Shown: one piece after another, positions 8,001 through 17,037 of the stretch
How the letters are laid out: the number at the start of each line of letters is the position of its first letter
Numbering within the stretch: the first letter of the stretch is position 1
Translations under genes and position numbers: made by a program
Notes under the pieces: generated by a model
What the model saw: the letters and a program-made list of their open reading frames with translations, nothing else
Database searches by the model: none
What the model was told of the DNA's origin: nothing
Assembly (NCBI GenBank): GCA_043745195.1
Contig: JAYTTF010000035.1
Location: forward strand, 1-64,000
Direction: 5' to 3'
DNA length: 64,000 nucleotides
Source: JANXSF01 sp043745195
GTDB taxonomy: Bacteria; Acidobacteriota; Terriglobia; Bryobacterales; Bryobacteraceae

Positions 8001-10166
8001 TCAATTGGCGAGGAATTTTCCCCTGTCTTTGAGATCCATCTCTTCTTCTAAACCACGAAGAGCCGCACTGACAACATCCCGATGGTGCACCTTGTGGCCA
8101 TCGCTTTTCGCTGACATTCGCAACCATAGCCGATGTAACAATTCCACATCTTCCGGCCAAAGGCGAGGCGGGTGGGGTCCAAGGTTGAAGAATTTCGACT
8201 CTCCACTTTGACGGTCTACAATTTGTAAAGCCATGGGTAGTTTGTCTGGCAGCAGTTCCCAGTAGTCGCCAAAGGTTTTGGCTTGCTCTTCAATTGAGGT
8301 CTTGCCCGAACTTCCCAGCACTACCGTGCCAGCCTTCAGGCGCGCAGCAGTTTGAACAATCGCTGAGGTTACATCCGGGCTTTGAACCACCATCAGTTCA
8401 ACATGCTTGCCCGCTTTTTCCGCCAACGTAACTACGGAGGTGAACAGGCCTTGGGTATCAGTACTAAACATCTGGTCTGTATCTAAATCGTCTTTAGAAA
8501 ACTTCACGGCTAGTACCACAAGATCCATGCGCTTTATGTCAGTTTTCATAATCGCCTTCTGAACGTGGGCCAGAAGATTAGGGTTGCTGGCTGGGACTAA
8601 AACGCAGCCGGGCCGAATGTGAGTTGACTCAGCCTCGGTTTCTTCCACTTGGAATTTTTCATGCTCCGTGTGAACCCCAGCATTCTTCTTGTGGTTATAC
8701 TTCTCCGAAAAATAAAAAATGGTGTAGAACACTAGAGTGAAAAGAATTCCAGAAATTGTTGCAATCTCTTTGGTGAATAGATTTGTAAGGGCAAGGACAA
8801 ACAGGAAAAGTGAAATCAGTCCAAGGCCAATAGGAATTTCCCGGCCGCCGATAATCACGTTCCAGCCAACCTTGTATTCGCGATATCCGGGACGCTTGAA
8901 ACGAAGCACTAAAACACTCAGGGCCTTCATGGCAAAACTCCAAACAACACCGAAGGCATAGGCTTCGCTTAGAAGCACCATATTGCCGCCGCTGAGAATA
9001 ATGGTGAACAATTGCATCCCGACGACCAGGTTGATCATGCGCGAGGTTGTGCCAAAACGAGAGTGAGGTTTGCGGAACCAATCGGGCAGCACGCCATCTT
9101 CAGCAACACGATTCAATACACCATTCGACCCCACAATGGAGGTGTTCACAGCGCCGGCAAGGATAATGGTCCCCACCAAAACCACGAAGCCATGAAATCC
9201 AAGACGTGCCCACAGTGGGCCATACAAATACATAGCGATGCCGCTTATCAGATTGTCCACATACAGCCCCACTCGCTCATTGTCGGGGATGAACATCACA
9301 GCCAAAAAACTCACCATGGAAGTGAAGATCAAACTGTAGACGAAAATGATAGTACCGGCTTTCTTCAAGTTTTCGTGCTTGGGATGGGCGATTTCACGAT
9401 TCACCTGGGCTAGAGTTTCAAAGCCACTCATAGCCAGCAGCGAATGGCCTAAGCCGATCATAACTGCCACTCCCCAGAAGCTGGGTAATGGCGTGTTTTT
9501 AAGCCAACCCAGCGCGGAATTTCCGAATTTGAAATTCTCATTGGTGGGCATGGTTATCGGGTAGGTGCCCTTTGCGAAATAGGTAATGACAGACCACACG
9601 ATCAACATGCAAACCATTACGGTTGTCAGTTGCATAATGCGAAGGGCCTTGCTGCTGGATTCATGCATTCCAATTGTGTTCTGCCACCAAAAGTAAATAG
9701 TGATGCAAATTGCCAGCCCGGCTGCAAATAGTTGGGCGTTAACCTTCCATTCAGGGTGGTGAATCAGATCTACAACTTCGTTGATTAGCCCGGCTAAATA
9801 CATTCCAGCGCTGACTCCACTGATGGGCCCGGTAAGGACATAGTCAAACATCAAAGCGGAAACAGAAAACTTCGCCAGCGTCCCACCCATGGCCTCATGC
9901 ACCACCCGGTATACGCCACCGCGGACGAACATGCTGCAGCTTTCAAGATAAAAAGAGCGAATCGCCCAGCCGAACAACATAATGCCGAGGATGAACCATG
10001 GAGCGGATCGTCCTACAGCAGCTTCCGCAATACCTCCAGCGTAGAAGGATGAGGATGCCAAATCACACAACACTATGGCCGCCGCCCTCCAAAAGGAAAT
10101 GAAGGACAACATAACTGTAGAGGCGACCACAATTTTAGTGGTCCTCCCAGCGTTTTCGTAGTTCAC
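8001..10166 (-). CDS. APC-superfamily permease with cytosolic USP-like domain (KimA-like candidate)
   Basis: A protein of 721 residues. Residues 1 to about 490 form an amino acid-polyamine-organocation permease core with roughly twelve hydrophobic segments; the C-terminal 200 residues are cytosolic and resemble a universal-stress/nucleotide-binding fold (RPGCVLVPASNPNLLAHVQ, AGTVVLGSSG). This resembles the layout of KimA, the potassium importer of Bacillus controlled by ydaO riboswitches, but the sequence is divergent and amino acid transport is not excluded. GTG 10166 has AGGAG six bases upstream. A c-di-AMP riboswitch lies just upstream, supporting a role in potassium or osmolyte balance. 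The upstream gene is a close paralogue. Confidence 0.85.
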   Translation of the reverse strand: MNYENAGRTTKIVVASTVMLSFISFWRAAAIVLCDLASSSFYAGGIAEAAVGRSAPWFILGIMLFGWAIRSFYLESCSMFVRGGVYRVVHEAMGGTLAKFSVSALMFDYVLTGPISGVSAGMYLAGLINEVVDLIHHPEWKVNAQLFAAGLAICITIYFWWQNTIGMHESSSKALRIMQLTTVMVCMLIVWSVITYFAKGTYPITMPTNENFKFGNSALGWLKNTPLPSFWGVAVMIGLGHSLLAMSGFETLAQVNREIAHPKHENLKKAGTIIFVYSLIFTSMVSFLAVMFIPDNERVGLYVDNLISGIAMYLYGPLWARLGFHGFVVLVGTIILAGAVNTSIVGSNGVLNRVAEDGVLPDWFRKPHSRFGTTSRMINLVVGMQLFTIILSGGNMVLLSEAYAFGVVWSFAMKALSVLVLRFKRPGYREYKVGWNVIIGGREIPIGLGLISLFLFVLALTNLFTKEIATISGILFTLVFYTIFYFSEKYNHKKNAGVHTEHEKFQVEETEAESTHIRPGCVLVPASNPNLLAHVQKAIMKTDIKRMDLVVLAVKFSKDDLDTDQMFSTDTQGLFTSVVTLAEKAGKHVELMVVQSPDVTSAIVQTAARLKAGTVVLGSSGKTSIEEQAKTFGDYWELLPDKLPMALQIVDRQSGESKFFNLGPHPPRLWPEDVELLHRLWLRMSAKSDGHKVHHRDVVSAALRGLEEEMDLKDRGKFLAN

Positions 10167-10207
10167 GGAAATCTCCTGGACAACCCCATTACCCGCAGGG
10201 TTGCTTT

Positions 10208-10328
10208 CAAAATTGGCCTACGAGGTTAGCTGTCGGGCTAGGGCTTGAAAGTACCCCGCAAGGAAGAATCCCTGCTGCGCCCCAAAAACTTGGGTCCCCC
10301 GCCTCCTGGGTGGAGTTCGGCTAATCCA
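10208..10328 (-). promoter_or_regulatory. ydaO/yuaA-type c-di-AMP riboswitch
   Basis: Read on the minus strand, the leader of the 8001-10166 permease contains the hallmark conserved blocks of the ydaO class in the right order: GCCGAACTCCACCC, AGGAGGCGGGGGACCCA, TTTTTGGGGCGCAGC, AGCCC and finally CCCGACAGCTAACCTCGTAG. Rfam RF00379 would be the matching model. Such RNAs bind cyclic-di-AMP and usually turn off potassium/osmolyte transporters and wall hydrolases. Between the aptamer and the start codon an inverted repeat CAACCC/GGGTTG lies just before the AGGAG ribosome binding site, a possible expression platform; there is no long U-run. Boundaries are approximate. Confidence 0.93.
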
Positions 10329-10371
10329 AAATATAGCTCAAGCGAATTTAGAATGCAACGGTAGCGTTGCC

Positions 10372-12570
10372 TTAGATGGTTTCCACTTTGTTCGGTTTAT
10401 CAACCAAAGACTGCAATTCCGCGCCAACATCTTCACCCTTGGCAACATCCTGTTCCAATCGTCGCAGAGCAAGACTAACAACATCGCGATGATGGACTTT
10501 ATGCCCTTCTCGTTGGTCGCTCATTGTCAACCAGAGACGATGCAACAGATTCACGTCTTCTGGCCATAGCCGTGGCGGATGGGGTCCCAGATTGAAGAAT
10601 CGCGACTCACCGTTTGAGCGATCAACAATTTGCAAAGCCATGGGAAGTTTCTCAGGCAGCTTCTCCCATTGGTCGCCAAAATGCTTAGCCTGTTCATCGA
10701 TGGAAGTTCTGCCGGAACTACCCATGACAACCGTGGACGCTTTCAGTTGTGCGGCTGTCTCCACAATAGAAGAAGTCACGTTGGGGCTTTGAATCACAAC
10801 CAGTTCAACGTGTTTACCGGCCTTTTCCGCCAAGGATACTACTTTTGAAAAAAGCCCTTGGGTATCGGCGCTGAACATCTGATCCGTATCCAATTCATCC
10901 TTGGAAAACTTGACGGCCAGAACAACAACATCCATGTGACGAATGTCCGTTTTTTCAATTGCCTTTTGAACATGGCCCAAAAGATTGGGATTGCTGGCTG
11001 GGACAAGAACGCAACCCGGACGGATGTTGGAAACCTCGGCTTGCGTTTCCACTTGAAATTTTTCATGGCCTTTGACGACGCCGGCATTTTTCTTCAGGTT
11101 GTACTTTTCCGAAAAATGGAACATCACATAGAAAAGCGTGGTGAACATCAGGCCTGAAATTGTGGCGATTTCTTTCGTAAAAAGATTGGTGATAGCCAAC
11201 AGGAAGAGGAAAGCAGTGATGAGCCCCAAGCCCACAGGGATCTCGCGGCCACCGGTATAGAAGTTCCACCCAACCTTGTATTCGCGATCGCCGGGGCGTT
11301 TGAACCGCAACATTAGCAGGCTGAGAGCTAGCATGGAAAAGCTCCACACCACGCCGAAAGCGTAGGCTTCACTGAGCAACACCATGTTACCGCCGCTCAA
11401 AATAATTGTCAGAAGCTGCATGCAAACTACAAGGTTGATCATGCGATAGCTGGTGCCGAAACGTTCGTGAGGTTTGCGGAACCAATCGGGCAAAACACCA
11501 TCCTCAGCAACTCTGCTAAGCACGCCATTGGAACCAACAATGGAAGTATTCACTGCCCCTGAAAGAATGACGGTGCCCACCACAACCACAAATCCATGAA
11601 ACGCCAGTCGAGCGTATAAAGGCCCGGCAAGATACATGGCAATGCCACTGATCAAATTGTCGATGTAGAGGGTGGTTCGTTCCTGATCGGGAATAAACAT
11701 CACGGCCAAAAAGCTAACCAGAGTGGTAAAGACCAGACTGTAAACGAAAATAACATTGCCGGCCCTTTTCAGGTTCTCGTGTTTTGGATGGGCGATTTCA
11801 CGGTTCACTTGGGCCAACGTTTCAAAACCGCTCATCGCCAGCAACGAATGCCCTAAGCCAATCATTATGGCCACTGGAAGGAAATTAGGTAAAGGAGAAT
11901 GCTTTAGCCATCCAAGAGCATTAGCTCCGAATTTGATATTCTCTGAAGTTGGAAGGGTGATTGGTTGCGTACCTTTCACAAAAATCGTGATGACTGCCCA
12001 AACAATCAACATGCCCACCATGACTGTAGTCAGTTGCATGATGCGCAGGGCCTTTGTGCTGGATTCGTGCATTCCACGAGTATTCTGCCACCAGAAATAA
12101 ATAGTCACAACAACGGCTAAGCAAGCGGCGAAGACTCTAGTGTTAACGCTCCATTCGGGGTGATGAGCCAATTCGGCAAGTTCGTTAAACAATCCGGCCA
12201 TGTACAAACCTGCACTCACGCCACTGATTGGTCCTGTTAGCACATAATCGAACATTAATGCGGAGACGGCAAATTTGGCGATGGTGCCACCCATGGCCTC
12301 ATGCACCACGCGATAAACACCGCCGCGGACGAACATGCTGCAGCTTTCCAGATAGAAGGCGCGTATGGCCCAGCCGAAAAGCATGATGCCGAGAATGAAC
12401 CACGGTGCGGAGCGGCCAACAGCTGCTTCGGCAATTCCACCGGCATAGAACGACGAGGACGCCAAATCACAAAGGACAATGGCAGCGGCTCGCCAAAAAG
12501 ATATAAAAGACAACATCACCGTCGAGGCAACCACAATTTTGGTTGTCTTTGACGCAGAATTGGAATTCAA
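10372..12570 (-). CDS. APC-superfamily permease with USP-like domain, upstream paralogue
   Basis: A protein of 732 residues very similar over its full length to the next gene downstream (for example the shared DLASSSFYAGGIAEAAVGRS, GHSLLAMSGFETLAQVNRE and FFNLGPHPPRLWPEDV segments), with the same permease core and cytosolic USP-like tail. TTG 12570 is preferred because GGAG lies nine bases upstream and the resulting N-terminus (NSNSASKTTKIVV) aligns with the paralogue; TTG 12588 would place the start before that site. Only about 110 bases separate it from the divergent PfkB gene, with no riboswitch-like leader, so the two copies appear to be regulated differently. The substrate is inferred, not shown. 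Confidence 0.85.
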   Translation of the reverse strand: MNSNSASKTTKIVVASTVMLSFISFWRAAAIVLCDLASSSFYAGGIAEAAVGRSAPWFILGIMLFGWAIRAFYLESCSMFVRGGVYRVVHEAMGGTIAKFAVSALMFDYVLTGPISGVSAGLYMAGLFNELAELAHHPEWSVNTRVFAACLAVVVTIYFWWQNTRGMHESSTKALRIMQLTTVMVGMLIVWAVITIFVKGTQPITLPTSENIKFGANALGWLKHSPLPNFLPVAIMIGLGHSLLAMSGFETLAQVNREIAHPKHENLKRAGNVIFVYSLVFTTLVSFLAVMFIPDQERTTLYIDNLISGIAMYLAGPLYARLAFHGFVVVVGTVILSGAVNTSIVGSNGVLSRVAEDGVLPDWFRKPHERFGTSYRMINLVVCMQLLTIILSGGNMVLLSEAYAFGVVWSFSMLALSLLMLRFKRPGDREYKVGWNFYTGGREIPVGLGLITAFLFLLAITNLFTKEIATISGLMFTTLFYVMFHFSEKYNLKKNAGVVKGHEKFQVETQAEVSNIRPGCVLVPASNPNLLGHVQKAIEKTDIRHMDVVVLAVKFSKDELDTDQMFSADTQGLFSKVVSLAEKAGKHVELVVIQSPNVTSSIVETAAQLKASTVVMGSSGRTSIDEQAKHFGDQWEKLPEKLPMALQIVDRSNGESRFFNLGPHPPRLWPEDVNLLHRLWLTMSDQREGHKVHHRDVVSLALRRLEQDVAKGEDVGAELQSLVDKPNKVETI

Positions 12571-12681
12571 GAAATAACACTCCTGCAAGGCCAGTCTATA
12601 AGGCCGAACACTCGTATTAGTTTAACATTTGCACGCACATTTTCATCTTTGATCGACACCATGCTACATTCAAAAGGATTT

Positions 12682-13626
12682 ATGTCTCAGTTCGATATCG
12701 TCGGAGTTGGCTTGAATGCCACAGACACACTCTTAATTGTTCCAAAATTTCCAGCTTATGCGGGTAAGGAACCTTTTACGGAAGAGATTCTAAGTCCTGG
12801 TGGACAAGTTGCAAGTGCAATGGTTGCTTGCGCGAAATTGGGCATGCGAGTGAAATACATCGGCACCTGCGGCGATGATGAAAGAGGGCGCATTCAAATG
12901 GATAGCCTTAGCGGCACGGGCATCAATCTGGATCATGTCCAAGTGCGGAAAGGTTGCGCCAACCAATCTGCGTATATCATCATTGACCACAGCACGGGAG
13001 AGCGAACGGTTCTGTGGCGCCGATCCGATGGATTACGATTGGACCCTTCTGAAATTACCCCGGAAATGATTACAGGCTCACGCATGCTGCACATTGACGG
13101 GCACGATACTCCGGCAGTTGCCAAAGCTGCCAGTATTGCCCATGCAAACGGCATTCCGGTTACTGTGGACGTGGACACTATTTATCATGGCTTCGACAAA
13201 GTATTACCGAACGTAGACTATCTGGTGGCATCCAGCGAATTTCCAGTTGGCTGGACGAACGAGCGAGATCCCTTCAAAGCGCTGGAAATGATTCAGGAAG
13301 AATATGGCATGCGGTGCGCGGCAATGACGTTGGGGGCCCATGGTTCTTTGGCGCGCATTGATGGCAAGTTTGTATATTCGCCCGCATTTGTTGTAAATTG
13401 CGTGGACACAACTGGAGCTGGCGACGTGTTTCACGGTGCCTTCTGCTATGCTGTGCTGCAAGGAATGGCTATGAGTGATGTACTTAATTTTTCCAACGCC
13501 CTTGCGGCGCTAAATTGTACCGCCATTGGGGCACGTGGCGGCATCCAAGGTATTGAGGAAGCGCACGCCTTAATGGCCAAAGCTGAGCGACGAGTTCATT
13601 CCGACTTCAAAACCCGAGCAATATGA
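12682..13626 (+). CDS. PfkB-family carbohydrate/nucleoside kinase
   Basis: A ribokinase-fold kinase that phosphorylates a sugar or nucleoside with ATP. The N-terminal GGQVASAMVACAKLG glycine-rich block and the C-terminal DTTGAGDVFHGAF motif, with the catalytic aspartate of GAGD, are both intact. About 314 residues from ATG 12682, the start that matches family N-termini (SQFDIVGVGLNATDT); ATG 12661 and 12649 are in frame upstream. The substrate is not predictable. The stop overlaps the start of the rhomboid gene (ATGA), so the two are translationally coupled. It is divergent from the permease pair. Confidence 0.9.
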   Translation: MSQFDIVGVGLNATDTLLIVPKFPAYAGKEPFTEEILSPGGQVASAMVACAKLGMRVKYIGTCGDDERGRIQMDSLSGTGINLDHVQVRKGCANQSAYIIIDHSTGERTVLWRRSDGLRLDPSEITPEMITGSRMLHIDGHDTPAVAKAASIAHANGIPVTVDVDTIYHGFDKVLPNVDYLVASSEFPVGWTNERDPFKALEMIQEEYGMRCAAMTLGAHGSLARIDGKFVYSPAFVVNCVDTTGAGDVFHGAFCYAVLQGMAMSDVLNFSNALAALNCTAIGARGGIQGIEEAHALMAKAERRVHSDFKTRAI

Positions 13627-14291
13627 TTCCTCTTCGCGACACGCAACCGAGTTTTTCAAAACCGCTAGTCACCGGGCTTCTGATTGCGATTAATATTCTT
13701 ATCTTTCTCTATGAGTTTTCGCTTGATCCGTTTTCTCTAAATCATTTCATCATGGAATACGGCGTGGTGCCTAGCCGGTTTCAGTATCTGGACCTAATCA
13801 GTTCAATGTTCCTGCACGGTGGATGGTTCCATTTGTTGGGCAATATGTGGTTTCTTTGGATCTATGGCGACAATGTGGAAGATGTGTTGGGTCACCATAA
13901 ATACCTGCTGTTCTACATTCTTTGTGGTGTGGCCGCTGGTATGGTGCAGGTTTTAACCAACCCTGGGTCGCGCATACCTACTGTTGGAGCCAGTGGTGCA
14001 ATTGCCGGCGTGATGGGTGCCTACCTGATTAAATTCCCGCGATCAAAAATTGTAACGCTAGTTCCGATTTTCATTTTTGTGACTACGATGGAAATACCCG
14101 CAGTCTTCATGTTGCTGTACTGGTTCGTATTGCAGATCTTCAGCGGCTTTGGAAGTGCGGGCACGTCAAACGTTAGCCAAGGCGGAGTGGCGTGGTTCGC
14201 CCACATTGGCGGATTTTTGGCAGGCATGCTGCTAATCAAGATTATGGGGACAAAGGACCGCTACAGCAACCGTCCCGAATACCACTGGTAA
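13623..14291 (+). CDS. Rhomboid-family intramembrane serine protease
   Basis: Cleaves membrane proteins within the bilayer. The 222 residues contain about six hydrophobic segments. The catalytic serine is in GASGAIAG, the catalytic histidine in HIGGFLAG, and the conserved HGGWFHLLGNMWFLW segment lies between segments 1 and 2. The long charged loop DNVEDVLGHHKY is typical of bacterial rhomboids. It overlaps the PfkB gene by four bases (ATGA) and is followed after 11 bases by the PIG-L-like gene. The substrate is unknown. Confidence 0.93.
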   Translation: MIPLRDTQPSFSKPLVTGLLIAINILIFLYEFSLDPFSLNHFIMEYGVVPSRFQYLDLISSMFLHGGWFHLLGNMWFLWIYGDNVEDVLGHHKYLLFYILCGVAAGMVQVLTNPGSRIPTVGASGAIAGVMGAYLIKFPRSKIVTLVPIFIFVTTMEIPAVFMLLYWFVLQIFSGFGSAGTSNVSQGGVAWFAHIGGFLAGMLLIKIMGTKDRYSNRPEYHW

Positions 14292-14302
14292 ACAAATAAA
14301 CA

Positions 14303-15019
14303 ATGTTTTGGAATATGGATATCGACTTCGCCAATGTACCTGAATTGGACTTATTGGCCATTGGGGCGCAGCCTGGCGATGTGGAATTGAGTTGTGGGGG
14401 CACGCTTCTGGGTATGGCCGCCGCCGGGCATAAGACCGGCATTCTGGATTTAACGCGCGGTGAAATGACAGGCAGTGGTTTGCCCGAAGGGCGAGTTGAG
14501 GAATCGAAAAAGGCTGGTGTGATCCTGAATGCTTCCTGGCGGGGAACATTGGCTATGCCCGATGCCCGCCTTGAAAATACCGTTGGGGCACGCATGACGT
14601 TGGCCGGAACTATCCGCAGATTGCGCCCAAAAACCGTGATCCTTCCAACGCTGAATTCTCGTCATCCGGATGCCCACTATGCGGCTGAACTGGGATGGGA
14701 GGCTTGTGTACTTTCCGGAATTCCAGCAATGGATGCATACTCTGAGCCGCACTATCCAGAACGAGTACTTTTCTGCGCTGATGAAAATCCGCAATTTGTT
14801 GTAGACGTCACCGCGCACATAGAAGCAATGGAGAAATCCTTGGCTTGCTACCAGACACGGTTCAGGAATCTGGAATTGGAATTGGAAATGAATCGGCGCA
14901 AAGTAACTTTGCAATATTTGGGAAGCCGCGTTGGCTGCACATTAGCTGAAGGGTTTTCCAGCAAGGATTTGTTTTCAGTCAAAGATGTTGTCCATATGGA
15001 TCTAAAGACAAGCTGGTAA
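14303..15019 (+). CDS. PIG-L/LmbE-family protein, BshB1-like, with altered zinc-site motif
   Basis: The protein resembles BshB1, the zinc deacetylase of bacillithiol synthesis: LDLTRGEMTGSGLPEGRVEES and the SRHPDAHYAA block are typical. The first metal/catalytic motif, normally AHPDD, reads AQPGD at residues 22-26 (codons gcg cag cct ggc gat). The zinc-ligand histidine and the aspartate thought to act as base are thus replaced, while the second aspartate and the later HxxxH are kept. The enzyme may be inactive, use a changed metal site, or have a new role. It has 238 residues, near the family length, with no stop or frameshift. It lies between rhomboid and hpnH on the same strand. Confidence 0.8.
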   Translation: MFWNMDIDFANVPELDLLAIGAQPGDVELSCGGTLLGMAAAGHKTGILDLTRGEMTGSGLPEGRVEESKKAGVILNASWRGTLAMPDARLENTVGARMTLAGTIRRLRPKTVILPTLNSRHPDAHYAAELGWEACVLSGIPAMDAYSEPHYPERVLFCADENPQFVVDVTAHIEAMEKSLACYQTRFRNLELELEMNRRKVTLQYLGSRVGCTLAEGFSSKDLFSVKDVVHMDLKTSW

Positions 15020-15043
15020 CAATCGCGCGATAATGGTAGTTTC

Positions 15044-16162
15044 ATGCCTATCCCTATCTCACAAATGTGGACCGTTGCCTCCTACGTTTTGAAACAAAAG
15101 TTTCAAGGCCGCAAGCAATATCCACTTGTGCTGATGCTGGAACCATTGTTTCGTTGCAATCTGGCGTGCGCAGGTTGCGGGAAAATTCAGTATCCGGCCC
15201 ACATTTTGAAAACCAATCTTTCGCCGGAAGACTGCATGAAGGCAGTGGATGAATGCGGTGCGCCTATGGTTAGCATTCCAGGTGGCGAACCGTTGATGCA
15301 TCCGCAAATCGACGAAATCGTCAATGGTTTAGTAGCCCGCAAAAAGTACATCTACCTTTGTACGAACGCGTTATTGCTGAAAGAAAAGCTTCACCTTTTC
15401 AAGCCCAGCAAGTACCTTACTTTCTCTATCCACATGGACGGCCAGAAAGAGCATCACGATTTTTCTGTATGTAAAGAAGGCGGGTACGAAATAGCCGCTG
15501 AAGCAATTAAGGAAACAGTGAAGCGTGGTTTTCGTGTGACCACGAACACTACTTTGTTCGATGGTGCTGATCCGCAAAGCGTACGCGACTTCTTCGACGA
15601 AATGACTGGCTTGGGTGTGGAAGGAATGATGTTTTCGCCGGGCTACTCATACGACAAGGCTCCCGATCAACAACACTTCTTGGGCAAGGATAAGACTCGC
15701 GAGTTGTTCAGCGCTATTCTTTCCAATCGCAAATCCAGTTGGTACTTCAATCTTTCCCCGCTGTTCCTGGAATACCTGATGGGTCTCCGCGAATATTCCT
15801 GCACACCCTGGGGCATGCCTACTTACAATTTATTTGGATGGCAAAAGCCCTGCTATCTTATGCAGGATGGCTATGCAGATACGTTCGCCGAACTGATGGA
15901 AGAAACAGAGTGGGCGAACTATGGTGGAGAATCGGGCAATCCCAAGTGCGCCAATTGCATGGTTCACAGCGGCTTTGAAGCATCAGCTGTTCACGACACG
16001 TTTAATTCCTGGAGTGGATTTCTGTCAACCGTTCGCGGCACTTTGTTCAGTAAATATCCGAACAAAGCCGCATTGGAGATACTGGACAAACCATCGAAGC
16101 ATCCGGTGAAACTGGTTCAACTGGAAACCAAGCAGGAAGAAAAAACTGGAGTCGGAGCCTGA
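15044..16162 (+). CDS. hpnH: Adenosyl-hopene transferase HpnH, radical SAM
   Basis: Radical SAM enzyme that joins the 5'-deoxyadenosyl group to a hopene, the first step of extended hopanoid (C35) synthesis. The 372 residues carry the iron-sulfur motif in RCNLACAGCGKI (CxxxCxxC), the SIPGGEPLMHPQ block, a SFSIHMDGQKEHHD-like region and a C-terminal cysteine-rich GNPKCANCMVHSGFEAS segment, all characteristic of HpnH. No squalene-hopene cyclase or other hpn gene lies in the window. The next gene, a small unknown protein five bases downstream, may be co-expressed. Confidence 0.93.
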   Translation: MPIPISQMWTVASYVLKQKFQGRKQYPLVLMLEPLFRCNLACAGCGKIQYPAHILKTNLSPEDCMKAVDECGAPMVSIPGGEPLMHPQIDEIVNGLVARKKYIYLCTNALLLKEKLHLFKPSKYLTFSIHMDGQKEHHDFSVCKEGGYEIAAEAIKETVKRGFRVTTNTTLFDGADPQSVRDFFDEMTGLGVEGMMFSPGYSYDKAPDQQHFLGKDKTRELFSAILSNRKSSWYFNLSPLFLEYLMGLREYSCTPWGMPTYNLFGWQKPCYLMQDGYADTFAELMEETEWANYGGESGNPKCANCMVHSGFEASAVHDTFNSWSGFLSTVRGTLFSKYPNKAALEILDKPSKHPVKLVQLETKQEEKTGVGA

Positions 16163-16167
16163 TCGCC

Positions 16168-16539
16168 GTGAGTGCCGAGGATTTGCAAGGCAAGAGTTGG
16201 CCGTTGGCGAGCGAAGAAGAAGTTCGGCAGGGCTTGGAAAAAGCTTTCGATTACCGCGGTGATGTTACCATTACACGGCGCGATGGCACTCAACTTTCGG
16301 GCTATATGTTCGACCGCAAAAGCGCCAAGACTCTGGCCGATTCTCGTGTTCGCATCATTCCGACAGGAACCACGCAGCGCATTTCCCTTCCCTACACAGA
16401 AATCGCCGGACTGGTATTCAGCGGACGCGATACCGCAGCAGGAAAAAGTTGGGAAGCCTGGGTGAAGAAGTATCACGAAAGGAAACAGGCAGGCGAAGAA
16501 CAGATTGAACTGCTGCCTGAGTCCTTAGAGGACGAATAA
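16168..16539 (+). CDS. Small conserved-looking protein downstream of hpnH
   Basis: A protein of 123 residues starting at GTG 16168, five bases after the hpnH stop. It has no signal peptide or membrane segment. The sequence (DYRGDVTITRRDGTQLSGYMFDR, then RIIPTGTTQRISLPYTEIAGLVFSGRD and a charged tail) reads like a small beta-rich domain followed by a helix; I do not recognise a named family. Tight spacing to hpnH and to the OsmC gene six bases downstream suggests one transcript. Confidence 0.8.
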   Translation: MSAEDLQGKSWPLASEEEVRQGLEKAFDYRGDVTITRRDGTQLSGYMFDRKSAKTLADSRVRIIPTGTTQRISLPYTEIAGLVFSGRDTAAGKSWEAWVKKYHERKQAGEEQIELLPESLEDE

Positions 16540-16545
16540 CTTGTT

Positions 16546-17037
16546 ATGACCCTTCGAGAACATAGTTACCACATTGATTTGAATTGGACAGGCAATCTTG
16601 GCGAGGGAACATCGAACTACCGTAGCTACGGTCGCAACCACGAATTCAGCGGCCCTGGGAAACCTGTTCTTCAAGGATCCTCCGACCCCACCTTTCGCGG
16701 AGAAGCATCGCGCTACAATCCCGAAGAGCTTTTGGTAGCAGCACTGTCAGCTTGCCATCTACTCTCATACCTGCACCTGTGCGCCGTGAACCATGTAGTT
16801 GTTGTCAGCTACCTGGACAAGGCGTCTGGAGTTATGATGGAAACCAAAGACGGAGGAGGGGAATTTCAATCGGTCACCCTGCATCCCAAAGTAATTATCT
16901 CAGCTACTTCTGATTTTGACACGGCAATTCGGCTGCACGGTGAGGCCCATAAGCTCTGCTTCATTGCGCGTTCGGTTAACTTTCCTGTTAATCATCAACC
17001 GGAAGTAGAAGTAGAACAAGCTAATACTGGCAAGTAG
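16546..17037 (+). CDS. OsmC/Ohr-family peroxiredoxin-like protein
   Basis: OsmC-fold protein of 163 residues that probably reduces organic hydroperoxides with a cysteine pair. The peroxidatic cysteine lies in NPEELLVAALSACHLLSY and the second cysteine in AHKLCFIARSVNFPV, both at family positions; the N-terminal SYGRNHEFSGPGKP segment is also typical. It is cytoplasmic. It follows the small hpnH-linked gene by six bases, and its last 17 bases overlap the convergent DUF1080 gene. Confidence 0.88.
   Translation: MTLREHSYHIDLNWTGNLGEGTSNYRSYGRNHEFSGPGKPVLQGSSDPTFRGEASRYNPEELLVAALSACHLLSYLHLCAVNHVVVVSYLDKASGVMMETKDGGGEFQSVTLHPKVIISATSDFDTAIRLHGEAHKLCFIARSVNFPVNHQPEVEVEQANTGK

Noticed and set aside
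10355..10370. Six-base inverted repeat GCAACG/CGTTGC after the upstream permease as a terminator.
   Set aside because: The stem is short and no U-run follows on the minus strand, so termination is not supported.
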